Below, piece after piece: positions 31,808 through 42,686 of a DNA stretch of 64,000 nt. The notes below the pieces were generated by a model. It saw only the letters and a program-made list of their open reading frames with translations. It was not told the DNA's origin and did not search any database. Source of the stretch: Rhizomys pruinosus (lineage: Eukaryota; Chordata; Mammalia; Rodentia; Spalacidae). Where the stretch lies: the NCBI GenBank assembly GCA_009823505.1, contig VZQC01004543.1, forward strand, positions 3,139,151 through 3,203,150. Direction: 5' to 3'. Position 1 is the stretch's first letter. Each line of letters opens with the position of its first letter. Position numbers and translations under genes: made by a program.

Positions 31808-31998
31808 AGGGAGCTGGAGAGATGACTCATGGGTTAAGAGCACTGGCTGCTCTTCCAGAAGAGGAGGGTTCCACTAACGACTGTCAGTAATTTCAGTCCC
31901 AAGGGATTTGATGTCCTCATCTGGCCTCCTTGGCCATTGCACAACACTGGTACCTTACAAATATGCTGGAATAACATACACACACACACACACACTCA
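31808..31998 (+). mobile_element. B2 SINE
   Basis: A diverged B2 (gagctggagagatgactcat, gagcactggctgctcttcca) with an (AC)n tail. Confidence 0.92.
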
Positions 31999-32121
31999 CA
32001 CATTTTTTTTTATACATGGATTTGGGTGAGGATGTGGTTAGGAGACTGAACCCTCACCAGTAATTCCTTTGGCATTTTTCTTGTAAGTTAATTATGGAAA
32101 TAGAAGAGCAGCATGGGAAAT

Positions 32122-32298
32122 GAAATTGTGTCTTCTGAAGCTGGGCGTGGTAGTGCACGCCTTTAATCCCAGCCCTCAGGGTGCAGAGGCAGGAGGATCT
32201 CTGTGAGTTCAAAGCTGGCCTGATCTACACAGTGAGTTCCAGGCCAGGCTACAGGGAGACTCTGTCTCAAAAGAAAAAGAAAGAAATTGTGTCTTCTG
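32122..32298 (+). mobile_element. B1 SINE with 16-bp target-site duplication
   Basis: A B1 from gctgggcgtggtagtgcacg with a short deletion near its end. gaaattgtgtcttctg flanks it perfectly at 32,122-32,137 and 32,283-32,298. Confidence 0.96.
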
Positions 32299-32395
32299 CA
32301 TTAAAAAAAATGTGGCTTTCAGTCACTGCTTTCTTTCATTTTATTTCTTCTCTTTCCCTTTCGTCTCCAATCTTCACTTATCAAAGAAACTTTGG

Positions 32396-32567
32396 CAGCT
32401 GCTGAGGGAGGGGATCCTCATTTCTTGGGGATGTGGTAGCTGGTAAATTGGTGAGTTGGGAGGATGAGGGCTTTAGGGGGAGTTGGAGAGAGATAGCCAG
32501 GGATGGTTATGATCAATATTCCTTGCATAAATGCATGAAAACTTCAAGGAATAAAAATTATTTAATG
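32396..32567 (+). repeat. Block B 3' fragment
   Basis: gctgctgagggaggggatcc, ggggatgtggtagctgg, gttgggaggatgagggc and gatcaatattccttgcat match the end of block B (34,530-34,850). Two B1s separate it from the following block C. Confidence 0.75.
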
Positions 32568-32722
32568 CCGGGTGTGGTATGCCTTTAATCCTAGCACTTG
32601 GGAGGCAGAGGCAGGCGGATCTCTGTGAGTTCAAGGTCAGCCTGGTCTACATAGCGAGTTCCAGGACAGCTGGGGCTACAGGGAGACCCTGTCTCGAAAA
32701 GACCAAAAACCAAACAAGCAAA
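32568..32722 (+). mobile_element. B1 SINE
   Basis: A B1 with a short 5' deletion (gccgggtgtggtatgccttt) and an A/C-rich tail. Confidence 0.95.
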
Positions 32723-32750
32723 AAATTATTACTTAAAAAATAGTAGTGTT

Positions 32751-32888
32751 GCCGGGCGTGGTAGTCCAGGCCTTTAAACCCAGCACTGAGGAAAGCCGAT
32801 CTCTGTGAGACTCAGGCCAGCCTGGTCTAAAGAGCACGTACAAGGCTAGGTGGGGCTACAGGGAGCCTTGTCTCAAAAAGAACGATGA
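32751..32888 (+). mobile_element. B1 SINE
   Basis: gccgggcgtggtagtccagg to agggagccttgtctcaaaaa, with several internal losses. Confidence 0.93.
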
Positions 32889-32889
32889 C

Positions 32890-33970
32890 ATCAACAAAAC
32901 AAAAACAAAAAGAAAGAAGCAGAAAAAGAAAAAGAAGAGAAAAAAGAAAAAGATAAAAGCTTGACAGGGACAGGAAGGGAGAAGAGAGAGAGGAGGCAGA
33001 CACAGAACTGGGGCACTTGTCTGTGTGACCACTGGGACTGGCTCTTGGTTTCAAGCTAAATTATAACTTGAAATAATTGAAATGAATGTAATATCTCCAA
33101 AATAACCAAGTTGATCACGGTGGGTTGAAGACTTAAATGTCCTCAAATTTAAAAGGGAGACAGTCTACTAAGAACTCAGCAAGCATTGCCAGACATGACA
33201 AATGTATTGGTCAAAATGACATGTCCACTCCTTGAAGAACTGTTTTTGTGATTTGGGTGTGAAAAATGGGATAAAGAAACACCGAGAAAAAGAAAAAGGA
33301 AAAGAAAAAAGAAAAAGAAGAAAAAGGGAAAAGGAAAAGAATACAAAAAAAGAAAGAAAAACCCAATTGTGGGGCTCCTTTTAATTGGTTCCTATGTATG
33401 GGTTCGCGATTTCTCATGGTGAAAAGAAAAAAAAAAACGTGTAACCCAAGCTGGGCTCGAACTCCAGACCCACCTGCCTCTGTCTCCTTCAGCAGATCCT
33501 ACTGGTGCGCTCCACCACAACCAAATTCGTGTTGCAGTAAAGCTTGCTAAAGTTGTTGCTTGATGACGCTCCCACTACAGAGCTATGAGTCATCTTTACC
33601 ATGAACCATCCTCTTTACCATGAGGGACCAGGAACTGTCACCAGCGCTTCACCCCTCCTCCACTCTGCGAACACCCTGGGTGTCTTTCCAAACCCACAAT
33701 CACCACCTTGGCCCCCGAGCCCACCGCCTGTGGCTCACCGAAACAAACCCACCCAGCACAGTGTCCACCACTCCTGCCTAAGCCCACGCCTGCCCCAGCT
33801 CCTGCTCTCACCTCACGCAGTCTCTCACTCCTGTCTCTCTGCTCTGCTCTCCATTTGCCCTCTCCACCTCCCGACCTCACACACACACCACCGCCCACTG
33901 CCGCACCCACTCCGCACCTACGCTGCCTTTCCTTGCTGCTCACTGACAGTTTTCAAACCACTCCGCCTGG
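32890..33970 (+). repeat. Block C, forward copy
   Basis: Matches 35,130-36,250 and 9,800-10,480: the actgggactggctcttggtt segment, the aagttgatcacggtg segment, an A/G-rich tract (33,283-33,365), the built-in B1-related piece (33,445-33,520) and the C-rich end. The CTCF-like site of other copies is not preserved. Confidence 0.75.
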
Positions 33971-34860
33971 GAAAGTTCATGAGATGCCAACAAATATCTT
34001 CAAAATATGAGGTCTGCTCCACAGTGGGGATTTCATGCCTGTACTGTAAACTGGTCAAAAGCCCACGATTAAGGAGATCACCGGCCCTAATGGGAAACCT
34101 ACAGTGTTTGGGTAACTAGTTGTGCTGTCAAACTGCATTCTAAATATTTATATTTATATCCACGGATTTGTACAGCTCACAACTCTGGTCAGAGATGCTT
34201 CTTTTTGCAGTAGATGGTAATTAAAGCAGAGACTCACAATCAGTCAAGTGCCAAGTGTAAGTAATACTGAGGGTTCAACTTCCCTCATCCAAGGCTCAAA
34301 GAACTTTGAGGAAGAGAGGGCAGACAGAATGTAAGAGCCTGTGGCTAAGCAGGAGAGCTGGGAAATGCTGAGTTCCGGACAGGTTCTGGCTGTCCACCCA
34401 TCAACTCAGAGCAGCTGTGGTTACCTGCATAAGACCTGCATAGGATCCAGCCAGTCATAATTCCAGCAGGGATGGGAGAATGGACCCAGAGGAACAATGT
34501 CTATCAAAGGAAGGATTCTCAGCTGCTGGCTGCTGAGGGAGGCAGAGTCAGCATTCTTTGGAGATGTGGCTGCTGGCAGGTTGATGGCTCAGTGGATGGC
34601 CACAAAACTATCTATAGGAATAGAAACAGAAAAAAAAAAAAAAAAGGAACAGGAACAGCATTAATAAGACTCAGGGGTTATTAATAACATAAAAAAATGT
34701 GGACATGAAGTTGGAGATGGGAGGATGAAGGGCACTAGGGAGAGTTGAGAGATAGTGCTAGATGGATATGATCAACTGTATAATTGTGTGGATATGATCA
34801 ATACGCACTGCATAAATGTATGACATTTTCAGCAAAGAATAAAAAAATAAAAAAAATTCG
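33970..34860 (+). repeat. Block B, forward copy
   Basis: Begins within aagttcatgagatgccaaca and runs to gatcaatacgcactgcataa and an A-rich end. It is very similar to 23,400-24,130 but keeps the 27 bases lost there. Confidence 0.85.
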
Positions 34861-35435
34861 GAGCAGGATAAGAAAGGGGAGGCAGTCGGGGAGGAGGAGG
34901 ACGGGGAGGAGGACCGGAGAGAGGAGGAGGAGGAGCTCCGCGCGGGGTGACAAGATGGAACCAGGTCTCTATGCCAAGTGAATAGACAAGCACAAGAGGA
35001 GAAGCCCAGGAAGCGTGTGGAGGATGTGGGGCAGAGGAACTGACAGAGATGTCGATTTCCTGTGAGCCCTGAAACTGCTCAAAAACATAAAGCGGATTTG
35101 AAGATCAAGGACAAGGACGGCGCAGAGCAGGCGCAGAAGTGGGGTACTTTGTCAGTGTGTCAGCACTGGAATAGCTCTTGATTTAAGCTGAATTATCAGT
35201 TAAAGTAATTACTTGAAATGAATTTAATTTTGGAACGACATCCAAGTTAATCGTGATATGTTCAAGAGTTAAATTTTCTTAAATGAAAATTTTTATTAAA
35301 TTAAAAATGGAAGACAGTCTGTAGCAAGAACTCAGAGGACATTGCCAAAGAAGACATATGAGTTGAGTTAATGTACGTGTCCGCTCCACGAGGGAGTGTT
35401 TTAGTGACTTGGATATGAAGAAATCGTACAAATAG

Positions 35436-35690
35436 CTAGGAAGAAAGAAAAAGAAAGGAAGAAAGGAAGGAAGAGAGGAAGGGAGAAAGGAAAAGAAAAG
35501 AAGAAAAGAGAAGAGAAGAGAGGGGAAGAGAAAAGAAAAGAGGAGAGGGGAGGGGAGGGGGAGGGGAGGGGAGGGGAGGGGAGGGAAAAGAAAAGAAAAG
35601 AAAAGAAAAGAAAAGAAAAGAAAAGAAAAGAAAAGAAAAGAAAAGAAAAGAAAAGAAAAGAAAAGAAAAGAAAAGAAAAGAAAAGAAAAA
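35436..35690. repeat. Purine tract with (AAAAG)n
   Basis: AAAG/GGAA-rich start, a GGGGA-rich middle, then about 21 AAAAG units (35,585-35,690). Confidence 0.95.
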
Positions 35691-36102
35691 CCGTAGGAAG
35701 ATCGAATTCGCATTTTGGCAGGGGTCAAAAATGTGTAGTCCAGGCTGGCCTCGAACTCCAGATCCTCCTGCCTCTGCCTCCTTCAGCAAATCCTACCGGT
35801 GAGCGCCACCACAACCGGCAAGCAAATCCCCTGTAAGAGACGTACTTGAGGAGACCACAGAGTGACGCAAGAAGACTGCACATCATTCTTAAAGGCACCC
35901 AGCAAGCGTTGTTGCCAACGCTCCTCCTCGCTTATGATCCACAAACACTCCCAGTCTCTTTTCAAACCCGCAGCCACGGGCTTTGGCACTCGCGCACAAA
36001 CACGCACGCTCAGCCTACTCTCCACAGCTAGGTCCCCTGAGGGAACCAGGTCTCCCATCCCCAGCCCCCGCCCTTCACCCACTTTTCCCAAACAGACGTC
36101 GC

Positions 36103-36116
36103 GCGCCCCCTGCCGG
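36103..36116 (-). promoter_or_regulatory. CTCF-like motif in block C
   Basis: The reverse complement is ccggcagggggcgc, a strong CTCF core match at the same block position as 2,887-2,900. It points the opposite way because the block is inverted. Confidence 0.5.
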
Positions 36117-36250
36117 TCGCACACCGAACAAACCCGCCCCTCTCACCTTCACCCAGGCCTGGCCCAGCTCCTGCTCTCATCTCTTGCAGTCTCTTGCAGC
36201 CAGCTCCCAAGCGTGATCGCACCACTCCCTTCCTTCTGAAATACTGTAAA

Positions 36251-36863
36251 TCAGGGTGTAGGAGACTCAGAAAGAAAGGAGACTGCTTATGTTTGTAATA
36301 AAACAACCTGCATTTCACACAAACCTAAAAAATATTGTTTTAACTCTCTTTCCTGGGCTATTCCTGCTTCACCTATGATGTGAATTTTTATTCCAGAATG
36401 TTTGGGGTTTTGGTCAAGCTTTATTTACATATTACACAGCAATTGAAGGTATAAGACTGAGGTAACTAACCCTCTGGGGTGGTTTAATAACCATCACTAA
36501 CGGCCCGTACTAATCTAGTCCAAAGGACATAAGGGACAGTCTTGTTTCTTGCCCTCCAAAGCCGACTAAGTCTCAGGGGATTATGGGGCAACTCTCAAAA
36601 TATCTTTTAACTTATGAGATGAGTTAGCTGTCCTCTTGTTCAGGGATGTCATGAAGACCCCACCAGAGGGACTCAAATTAGTGTCCTGTCTATGAAGAGG
36701 GAGGTCAACCTGAAGGAAAAGGCCCTTTCATGCTTCTAAGTGAAGCCTTGGTCAAGGAAGAACTCCTGACTTCTCCGTGCATAGAGGAAACTGTAAAAGC
36801 AAAGTCAAAGGAGCCAGGGCCTCCCCCCAAAACCTGAATGACCCCTGAGGAGCAGATCCTCAA
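36251..36863. other. No recognised feature
   Basis: About 610 bases between block C and LTR F. It has no block counterpart and no gene. It could be internal sequence of the neighbouring LTR element, which I cannot test. Confidence 0.4.
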
Positions 36864-37134
36864 TGTTAGGTCTGAGCTTCCCAGAATCCCAAGGGGCACA
36901 CAGATGCCCACTTCCTCTAGAGGCTGTCAATCTTCTTACCTCTTCCTCTCTACCTGAGCCACCCTCCCATGGCTATAAATAGGTTGGCCTCAGTCGCCAT
37001 CTTGCTCCTGTTCCACCGCGCGTCTGCAGGCGACCAGCTCTGGCAGCCCCACATGGAAGTAAATCATGTTCCTGGAGTGACTTAGGCCTCATGTGCGTTT
37101 TTATTTGAGGTTTGCGCCTTTTTATAACCTAACA
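36864..37134 (+). mobile_element. Solo LTR, family F, copy 1
   Basis: 271 bases with matching ends TGTTAG...CTAACA, a ggctataaatagg TATA box and atggaagtaaatcatg. The flanks ctcaa and ctcag are a likely 5-base target-site duplication with one mismatch. Related copies are at 37,621, 38,410, 40,821 and 45,592. The short duplication and ends suggest a class II-like endogenous retrovirus, but no internal genes are seen. Confidence 0.75.
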
Positions 37135-37293
37135 CTCAGCTGACCTTGAGAAATCAAAACTTGCTTAATCTGGGACAAGTGTATGGTTTAAACACCCAAA
37201 AAGAAAGTCTAACCAAATATTATTGTGATCAGTATATTATTTTTAAAGCCTGAGAAATTGTGCTTCACAGACAGTAGTCTTAAAAGTTCATAT

Positions 37294-37492
37294 GAGGGAC
37301 TGGAGGTTAAGAGCATTGGCTGTGCTTGCATATGACCCAGATTTCATTCCAGCACCCACAGAGTGGCTAACAACCATCTGTAACTCTAGTTCCACAGGAC
37401 TCCAATGCCCTCTTCTGACCTCCTCTGTCATTTCAGGACATGGCTACACTTACATACATTCAGGCAATACAGTCACACATATATTTAAAAAG
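37294..37492 (+). mobile_element. B2 SINE
   Basis: A diverged B2: ggttaagagcattggctgtg, ctgtaactctagttccacag, ccctcttctgacctcctc. Confidence 0.9.
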
Positions 37493-37620
37493 GTCACATG
37501 AGATATTGTTTAGAAAACTTAAGATTTTCTCCATGATAAAATGTTACCCAGGCATAGAACTTTAGCTCTCAGCTCGTTCACCAATGCCGTGCCAGTTGCA
37601 GCTGAAAAACACGAGTCCAC

Positions 37621-37903
37621 TCTTAGATCTGGGCTTCCCAGAATTCCAAGGGACACAGAGATGTCCACTTCTTCCAGAGGCTGTCAATCTTCTAACCTCT
37701 TCCCCTGTACCTGAGGTCCCGTCCCATGGCTATAAATGGGTGTGCCTAGTCATCATCTTGCTTGCTACTACTGTTGCTGCTACACTACCACGTGCTAACA
37801 GGTAGTCCGCCCTGGCAATTCCTGAAGTAAATTTTGTTCCCGAAGTGACTTAAGTCTCATGTGCCTGTCTTTTGTCGGGGGTTTGCCCCATTATAATCTG
37901 ACA
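37621..37903 (+). mobile_element. Solo LTR, family F, copy 2
   Basis: Begins tcttagatctgggcttcc and ends ttataatctgaca, with ggctataaatggg. The bases tccac lie on both sides (37,616 and 37,904). A noisy second copy of this LTR and its flanks is at 40,821-41,107. Confidence 0.75.
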
Positions 37904-37947
37904 TCCACTCCTGTCAAAATTAAAGGATGGCTAAATTTCTTCTCTTT

Positions 37948-38172
37948 CTCTGTGTAGAATCCACCAGGCGTGGTGGCACATGCCTTTAATCCTAGCACTC
38001 AGGAGGCAGAGGCAGAGGCAGGCAGATCTTTGTGAGTTCATAGGCCAGCCTGGTCTACAGAGTGAGTTCCAGGACAGCTGGGGCTACAGGGAGACCCTGT
38101 CTCGAAACGACCAAAAAAAAAAAAAAAAGAAAAAAAAAAGAAAAAAAGAAAAGATACTCTCTGTGTAGAATC
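37948..38172 (+). mobile_element. B1 SINE with 16-bp target-site duplication
   Basis: A B1 from 37,964 with a doubled gaggca segment and a long A/G tail. ctctgtgtagaatcca flanks it on both sides. The duplicate at 41,150-41,350 carries the same insertion, so the duplication is younger than this B1. Confidence 0.95.
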
Positions 38173-38409
38173 CATTGAAAACTCACATTGTGACTCTACC
38201 CACTCCAATAGCTATCAAAATGCCTGAAATTTGGATCCTGAATCCAACTGTCACAGCCAAATGAGAAATAAGAAAAACTTTTTAAGTGGATGCTTTTGGA
38301 AGTCCCCATCAAAAAGTCCTAATGGACTTTAAATTGGAAATTTGAAATTCACCTTGTTCTTAGTTCTCCTGGTTCACAAAATGGTGTTACTATTTCAGAA
38401 TGTATACTC
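38173..38409. repeat. Sequence duplicated at 41,340-41,575
   Basis: tcaaaatgcctgaaatttgg, aaccaaatgagaaataag-like and gtccccatcaaaaagtccta recur at 41,395-41,520. Right of 38,380 the match switches to 45,540-45,591. No gene is seen. Confidence 0.7.
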
Positions 38410-38677
38410 TGTTAGATTATAATGGCGCAAACCCCCAATGAAAGACAGGCACATGAAGCTTAAGTCACTCCAGGAACATGATTTACTTCAATCTCCAGGG
38501 AGGGCTACCTGTTGGCATGTGGTGGAGTAGCAGCAGCAGCATGGAGACTGAGGCACACCTATTTATAGCCATGGGGCTGGACCTCAGGTACCAGGGAAGA
38601 GGTCAGAAGATTGACAGCCTCTGGAGGAAGTGGACATCTGTGTGTCCCTTGGAATTCTGAGAAGCCCAGATCTAACA
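38410..38677 (-). mobile_element. Solo LTR, family F, copy 3
   Basis: 268 bases with ends TGTTAGAT...ATCTAACA. In reverse it carries ggctataaataggtgtg. The flanks tactc and tgctc differ by one base. Confidence 0.75.
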
Positions 38678-39110
38678 TGCTCAATAGATGGCTTAAAAAA
38701 CAAAACAAAACAAAAGCAAAATGAAAAAACCTTCTACGTAACAAAACTGTGACAGTTATTGTTGTCAGGATATGGAACCACTGGTGAGACCAGCCTCTGG
38801 TTCCACCTGTGAGAGATTATCTACATTAAGGCAAGCCTCTGAGAAGGTCTGTGAGGGATCATTACTTGAATTGTTATGTAAACACCTTTCTTAATTTGGG
38901 GCAGGGTCATTTCCTGTGAGGGGATATAGAACTGAATCAAAGAAAAAAGAAAAACCCAATTGGAGGGCACTTTTGAGTTGGTGTAAATTTGCGTTTCGGT
39001 GGGGAAACAAAATAAAACTATGTAGCCCAGGCTGGCCTCGAACTCCAGATCCTCCTGCCTCTGCCTCCTTCAGCAAATCCTTCCGGTGTGGGCCATCACA
39101 ACTGGAGAGT
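38678..39110 (+). repeat. Segment duplicated at 45,866-46,290, with block C fragment
   Basis: acaaaactgtgacagttatt, caggatatggaaccactggt and gagggatcattacttgaa recur in the same order at 45,915-46,080. From 38,940 on it is block C (gagggcacttttgagttggt, tagcccaggctggcctcgaa, cttcagcaaatccttccgg). Confidence 0.85.
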
Positions 39111-39545
39111 GTCCTGTGAAAGTGGCTGTGCCTGATATGGCTTTAGATTCTGTCCTTGGGCTTTGGATTACCTGCTGCCCCTGACAGCACAGGAGAAGCC
39201 CTAGGACTGTAGTGAGCAGCTGGCCTGGGTCAATACTGCCTGACCTCCAACCAGCTTAAGGCTTTAAGCTTAGAACTTGCATTTCCATCATCTCCTTTTG
39301 CAACTGAGAGAGGAAGTGGAAGGGGCTGAGTACAGCCACAGAGGCCCATCAGGACACGATCACTCCAGAGTTTCCAACAGCTCCCAGGAGATGATACCAT
39401 CATCCTGTTCAGTGGAAATGGAACATGAGGACTAAGAAACCCATTTCAAACTGTTCTGTTCCTTTTGAGCCTACTTTTGTCATTGCTCAGCCATCGTCCC
39501 CACTAGAGGGACTAAGCTTGACTGTCCAGGCAAGCACAGTAATGT
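39110..39545 (-). repeat. Block E, reverse copy
   Basis: Matches 53,825-54,310 and 60,420-60,910 in the same orientation, beginning later (no gatcaagataacccgag part). The reading frame seen in other copies is interrupted here by a few changes near 39,290-39,410. Confidence 0.85.
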
Positions 39546-39548
39546 GTT

Positions 39549-39802
39549 GTTCCACATTATTTTTTTTATTTATTCTGTATGTGTATGAATGTACTGTCTG
39601 CATGTAGGTTTGTACACCCCGTGTCGTGCAATGCCGCAATGTCAGAAGAGGGTGCAACATCAGAAGAGGGTGTCAGAACTGGAGTTAAAGATGGTTCTCA
39701 GCCACCATGTGTGTGCTAGGAGTCAAACCCCCATCCTCTGCAAGAGCAGTCAGCACTCGCTCTTAACTGCTGGGTCATCTCTCCAGCCCCGTTCCACATT
39801 AT
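39549..39802 (-). mobile_element. B2 SINE shared by three duplicated cassettes
   Basis: A reverse B2 (39,559-39,789) with gttccacattatt on both sides as target-site duplication. The same insertion with the same flanks is at 54,311-54,570 and 60,917-61,180, so it predates the duplication. Confidence 0.95.
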
Positions 39803-40139
39803 TATGCAGCAATCTCCTGAAATGGATTGTTTTAGGATAGGATATGAAATTGACTCTTGGCAATTTTTTTTTTTTTACTTTTTTATTAAACGTACAGATG
39901 GTGCAGCATATCTACATGATTGTTTGTTGCTAAACTTTATATAAATGTGTGGTTTCAATTCAGCTTGAAAAACTAATCTCTTAACCCTGAGCAGAAAAAA
40001 AAAAAGAAAAACTAATCTCACCTCATGTAATGTTAGCACAGAGGAATCTGACACCTTCTTCAGACTCTGCAGGCATTGCAGTACATGAGTGCACTTACAC
40101 ACATGCAGGCAATACACTCATACACATAAAAGTAACAAC
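39803..40139 (+). repeat. Cassette linker with half B2
   Basis: Matches 54,571-54,860 and 61,181-61,470. It includes an A/T-rich part, tggtgcagcatatctacatg, and a 3' half of a B2 (40,043-40,135: atctgacaccttcttcagac to catacacataaaag). The first copy has an extra 40-base duplicated piece near 39,975-40,015 (two aaaactaatctc). Confidence 0.8.
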
Positions 40140-40650
40140 AAACTGCAAAAGAGACCCTGTGTGTCTAACACCTTAGAGACTGTTCTACAGTGCAGGAGGG
40201 AGAGGGAACATCAGGAGTCAGCTGCAGAGAGGAAGGGAGCTCATGCAGCACTGCACTCAGGGAAACACCCAGGAGCAGCAGCCATGTTTTCAGGTCACTT
40301 CTGCTGCATCCACACAGCCTGGAGCTTGTGATGAGCAAGACCTTAGAGACCTGACCTGAACAGACTCCAGAATCTCTACTCAGACAACTTCAAAGCCCAA
40401 GAGATGTTTAATCCCAAACTGGACTTCTCTGAGCCTGGCACTGAGGAAGGAAAGCAGAATGTGTGGATGGACAGGGACTGAAATCCAGGGAGCAAGCTCT
40501 GTGATTGGAAGGAGTCCTGGAGGAAGGTGGGCTGGTCAGTCAGGGAGGGCTGGTTATCAGCATGGGCTCTTCTCTCCTGACTGTGGGGAAGTTGTGAGGG
40601 GGATAAAGGGAAACACAGATGAGGAGCAGATGGAGGGAATCCTAGCACTC
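40140..40650 (-). repeat. Block D, reverse copy
   Basis: Same as 54,860-55,370, and the reverse complement of 5,340-5,780. Landmarks are aacaccttagagactgttct, gttttcaggtcacttctgct and ggtgggctggtcagtcaggg. The atg in the middle opens only 15 codons. Confidence 0.8.
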
Positions 40651-40756
40651 AGGAGGCAGAGGCAGGAGGATAGCGAGTATGAGGTCAGCCTGAGCTACAC
40701 AGTGACACCCTGTCTCAGAAGGAAGGAAGGAAAGAAGGAAGGAAGGAAGGAAGGAA
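40637..40756 (+). repeat. Half-B1 with (GGAA)n tail
   Basis: aatcctagcactcaggagg to acaccctgtctcagaagg followed by GGAA units. The D copies at 55,372-55,521 carry the same piece with a longer GGAA array (17 units against about 8). Confidence 0.85.
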
Positions 40757-41575
40757 GAGAACTTTCAGCTCTCAGCTGTTCACAATGCGTGCCAGTTGCA
40801 GCTGAAAATCACGGTCCCACTCTTAGATCCGGCTTCCCAGATTCAAGGGACCGAGATCTTGTCCACTTCTCCCAGAAGCTGTCCACTTTGACCTCTTCTT
40901 TTTTACTCTGAAGGTCCGTCCCATGGCATAAATGGGTTGTGCCTAGTCTGCCATTTGCTTGCTACAACTGCTTGCTGTACACTACCAACAGTGCTAACAG
41001 GTACTCCCGCCACTGGCAATTCCTGAAGTAAATTTTGTTCCCGAAGTGACTTAATAGTCATTGCCCGTCTTTTTGTCTAGGGGGTTTTGCCCCATTATAA
41101 TCTGACATCCATCCGGTCAAAAATTAAATGGAGGAGTAATTTCTTCCTCTTCTCTGTGTCGAAATCCACAGGCATGGGGCACATGCCTTTTCCTACAGCA
41201 TCGCAGGAGGCAGAGGCAGAGTGCAGCAGATCTTTGTGATGTTCATAGGCCTACTGGTTACAGAGGCTGTTCCAGACAGCTGGGGCAAAATAAAGGAACA
41301 GTCGAAAGAAAACAAAAAAAAAAAAAAAGGAAAAACAGAAAGATACTCTTGTGTGAATCCATTGAATAAACTACATTGTGATCTACCACTCCAATAGCTA
41401 TCAAAATGACTGAAATTTGGATCCTGAATCCAAACTTTCAACAGCCAAATGAGAGAATAAGAAAAACTTTTTAACGTGGATGCTTTTGGAAGTCCCCATC
41501 AAAAAGTCCTAATGGACTTAAATGGAGATCTGAAATTCACCTTGTTCTTATTCTCCGTGGGTTCTCCCCTAGAAT
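40757..41575 (+). repeat. Indel-rich duplicate of 37,560-38,400
   Basis: Contains the same LTR F (40,821-41,107), B1 (about 41,165-41,335) and flanks as 37,560-38,400, in the same order, but with a one- or two-base gain or loss every 10-20 bases, even in the young B1. That pattern looks like uncorrected long-read sequence rather than evolution. Confidence 0.7.
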
Positions 41576-42000
41576 TGCCTTTGCTCGCTTCACAGGGAAC
41601 AATAAAGAATTTCTTTTCTGTCCAAAATGACAACTCCATAAGACATAGACTGTTTTCTTCTAACCCACTTGTGACACTTTCCCAAAGCCCGGGAAACAAC
41701 CTGGGAAGAGGAGGCGTGGTAGATTGTAAGGGCTGTGGCGAGATAGGGGTGAACATGAGACTACAGAGAATTTACTCTGGACTCCTGATTGATCAACAGC
41801 CTGTCCATTTACAAGCTTCTCCAACTGGACTATAGGAACCTTGGGTTGTTCAAAATTTGGACATAGAGATACTTCAAAACATGCACCAATTACCTAAGAT
41901 TGTATGGACATACTGACGTAACCTCAATGGTATTCTGCAACAAACTGTGTATTATATTGTAGAATACTTAAAAATAATAAAAATAAATAAAAGTAAATAA
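41576..42000 (+). other. Unclassified sequence with A-rich end
   Basis: About 425 bases ending in (aaat)n near 41,970-42,005, like a retroposed sequence. A 119-codon frame crosses it without a recognisable domain. It is not a known gene. Confidence 0.4.
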
Positions 42001-42109
42001 ATTAAAAAAGAAAACAGATTTTCGTTTTCTCTTATAATATAATTTTGGGGGCTTTTATGTAACCCAGCTGTTACACTCAGCATACCTGTTCAGCATGGAC
42101 AAACTCAGA

Positions 42110-42510
42110 GAGACCTATGCCTCAAATCCCAATTGGCTTATTCCAGGGTTACTCTCTCAGGGCAGATGTAATGAAATTACAGGGTAAAAAACTTCGAACT
42201 AGAACAGTTAGGGTCAAGACCTCCCCAAATGACCAGCTTACTTCTCAGCAGAGTACTGGAAATTTTCTTAGATTTGCCAGTAAATTTATCCCTGCCAGAG
42301 ACTAGAGATGCCAGAACTATCAGAAAAGGGAGGTATCTGTGCTGTTCTTGTGCAAATCAATCTGGCACATTTAGAGAAAATCCAAAACACCTATCAAACC
42401 AGGGTAGTAAAGTGCAAGACAGCTATTAGAGACAATAAAGGCCAGAAAAAAAAGAGAATCTTTCTAAAAGAGTACCTGGAATACTTGGCCCCTGGATAGC
42501 CCCACTAATG
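42110..42510 (+). pseudogene. Possible retroviral envelope (TM) remnant
   Basis: Two overlapping frames show short runs reminiscent of the transmembrane envelope ectodomain of gammaretrovirus-like elements: a Glu-Lys-Gly-Gly-Ile-Cys-Ala run at about 42,323-42,345 and, in the neighbouring frame, Cys-Ala-Asn-Gln-Ser-Gly at about 42,350-42,367. The frames are broken by stops and shifts. The context (LTR H directly downstream) fits an endogenous retrovirus remnant. The match is short and could be chance. Confidence 0.3.
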
Positions 42511-42686
42511 TAACTAACAGGAGGAATACCTATGGTTCTACTAGCTCTCCTGTGAAGATCTTAGATGATAAACTTACTAAAATTTATCAAAACTTACTAA
42601 AATTTATCAAGAATATCACAAAGTTCCTCTTCAATAAGGGACTATGTAGTTGAAGAGAAGGGACATAGGAAAACACATCAGTTGGT
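42511..42686. other. Spacer with short tandem duplication
   Basis: The 19-base unit acttactaaaatttatcaa occurs twice in a row at about 42,573-42,610. Nothing else is recognised. Confidence 0.5.

Larger units (their letters stand above)
34860..36250 (+). repeat. Block C, forward copy (most complete)
   Basis: Joined directly to block B. Order: GA/GC-rich start (cggggaggaggaccgg), atggaaccaggtctctatgc, cagtgtgtcagcactggaat, gttaatcgtgatatgttc, purine tract, B1-related piece (35,735-35,820), aggcacccagcaagcgttg, CTCF-like site and C-rich end. No open frame of known type is present. Confidence 0.8.
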
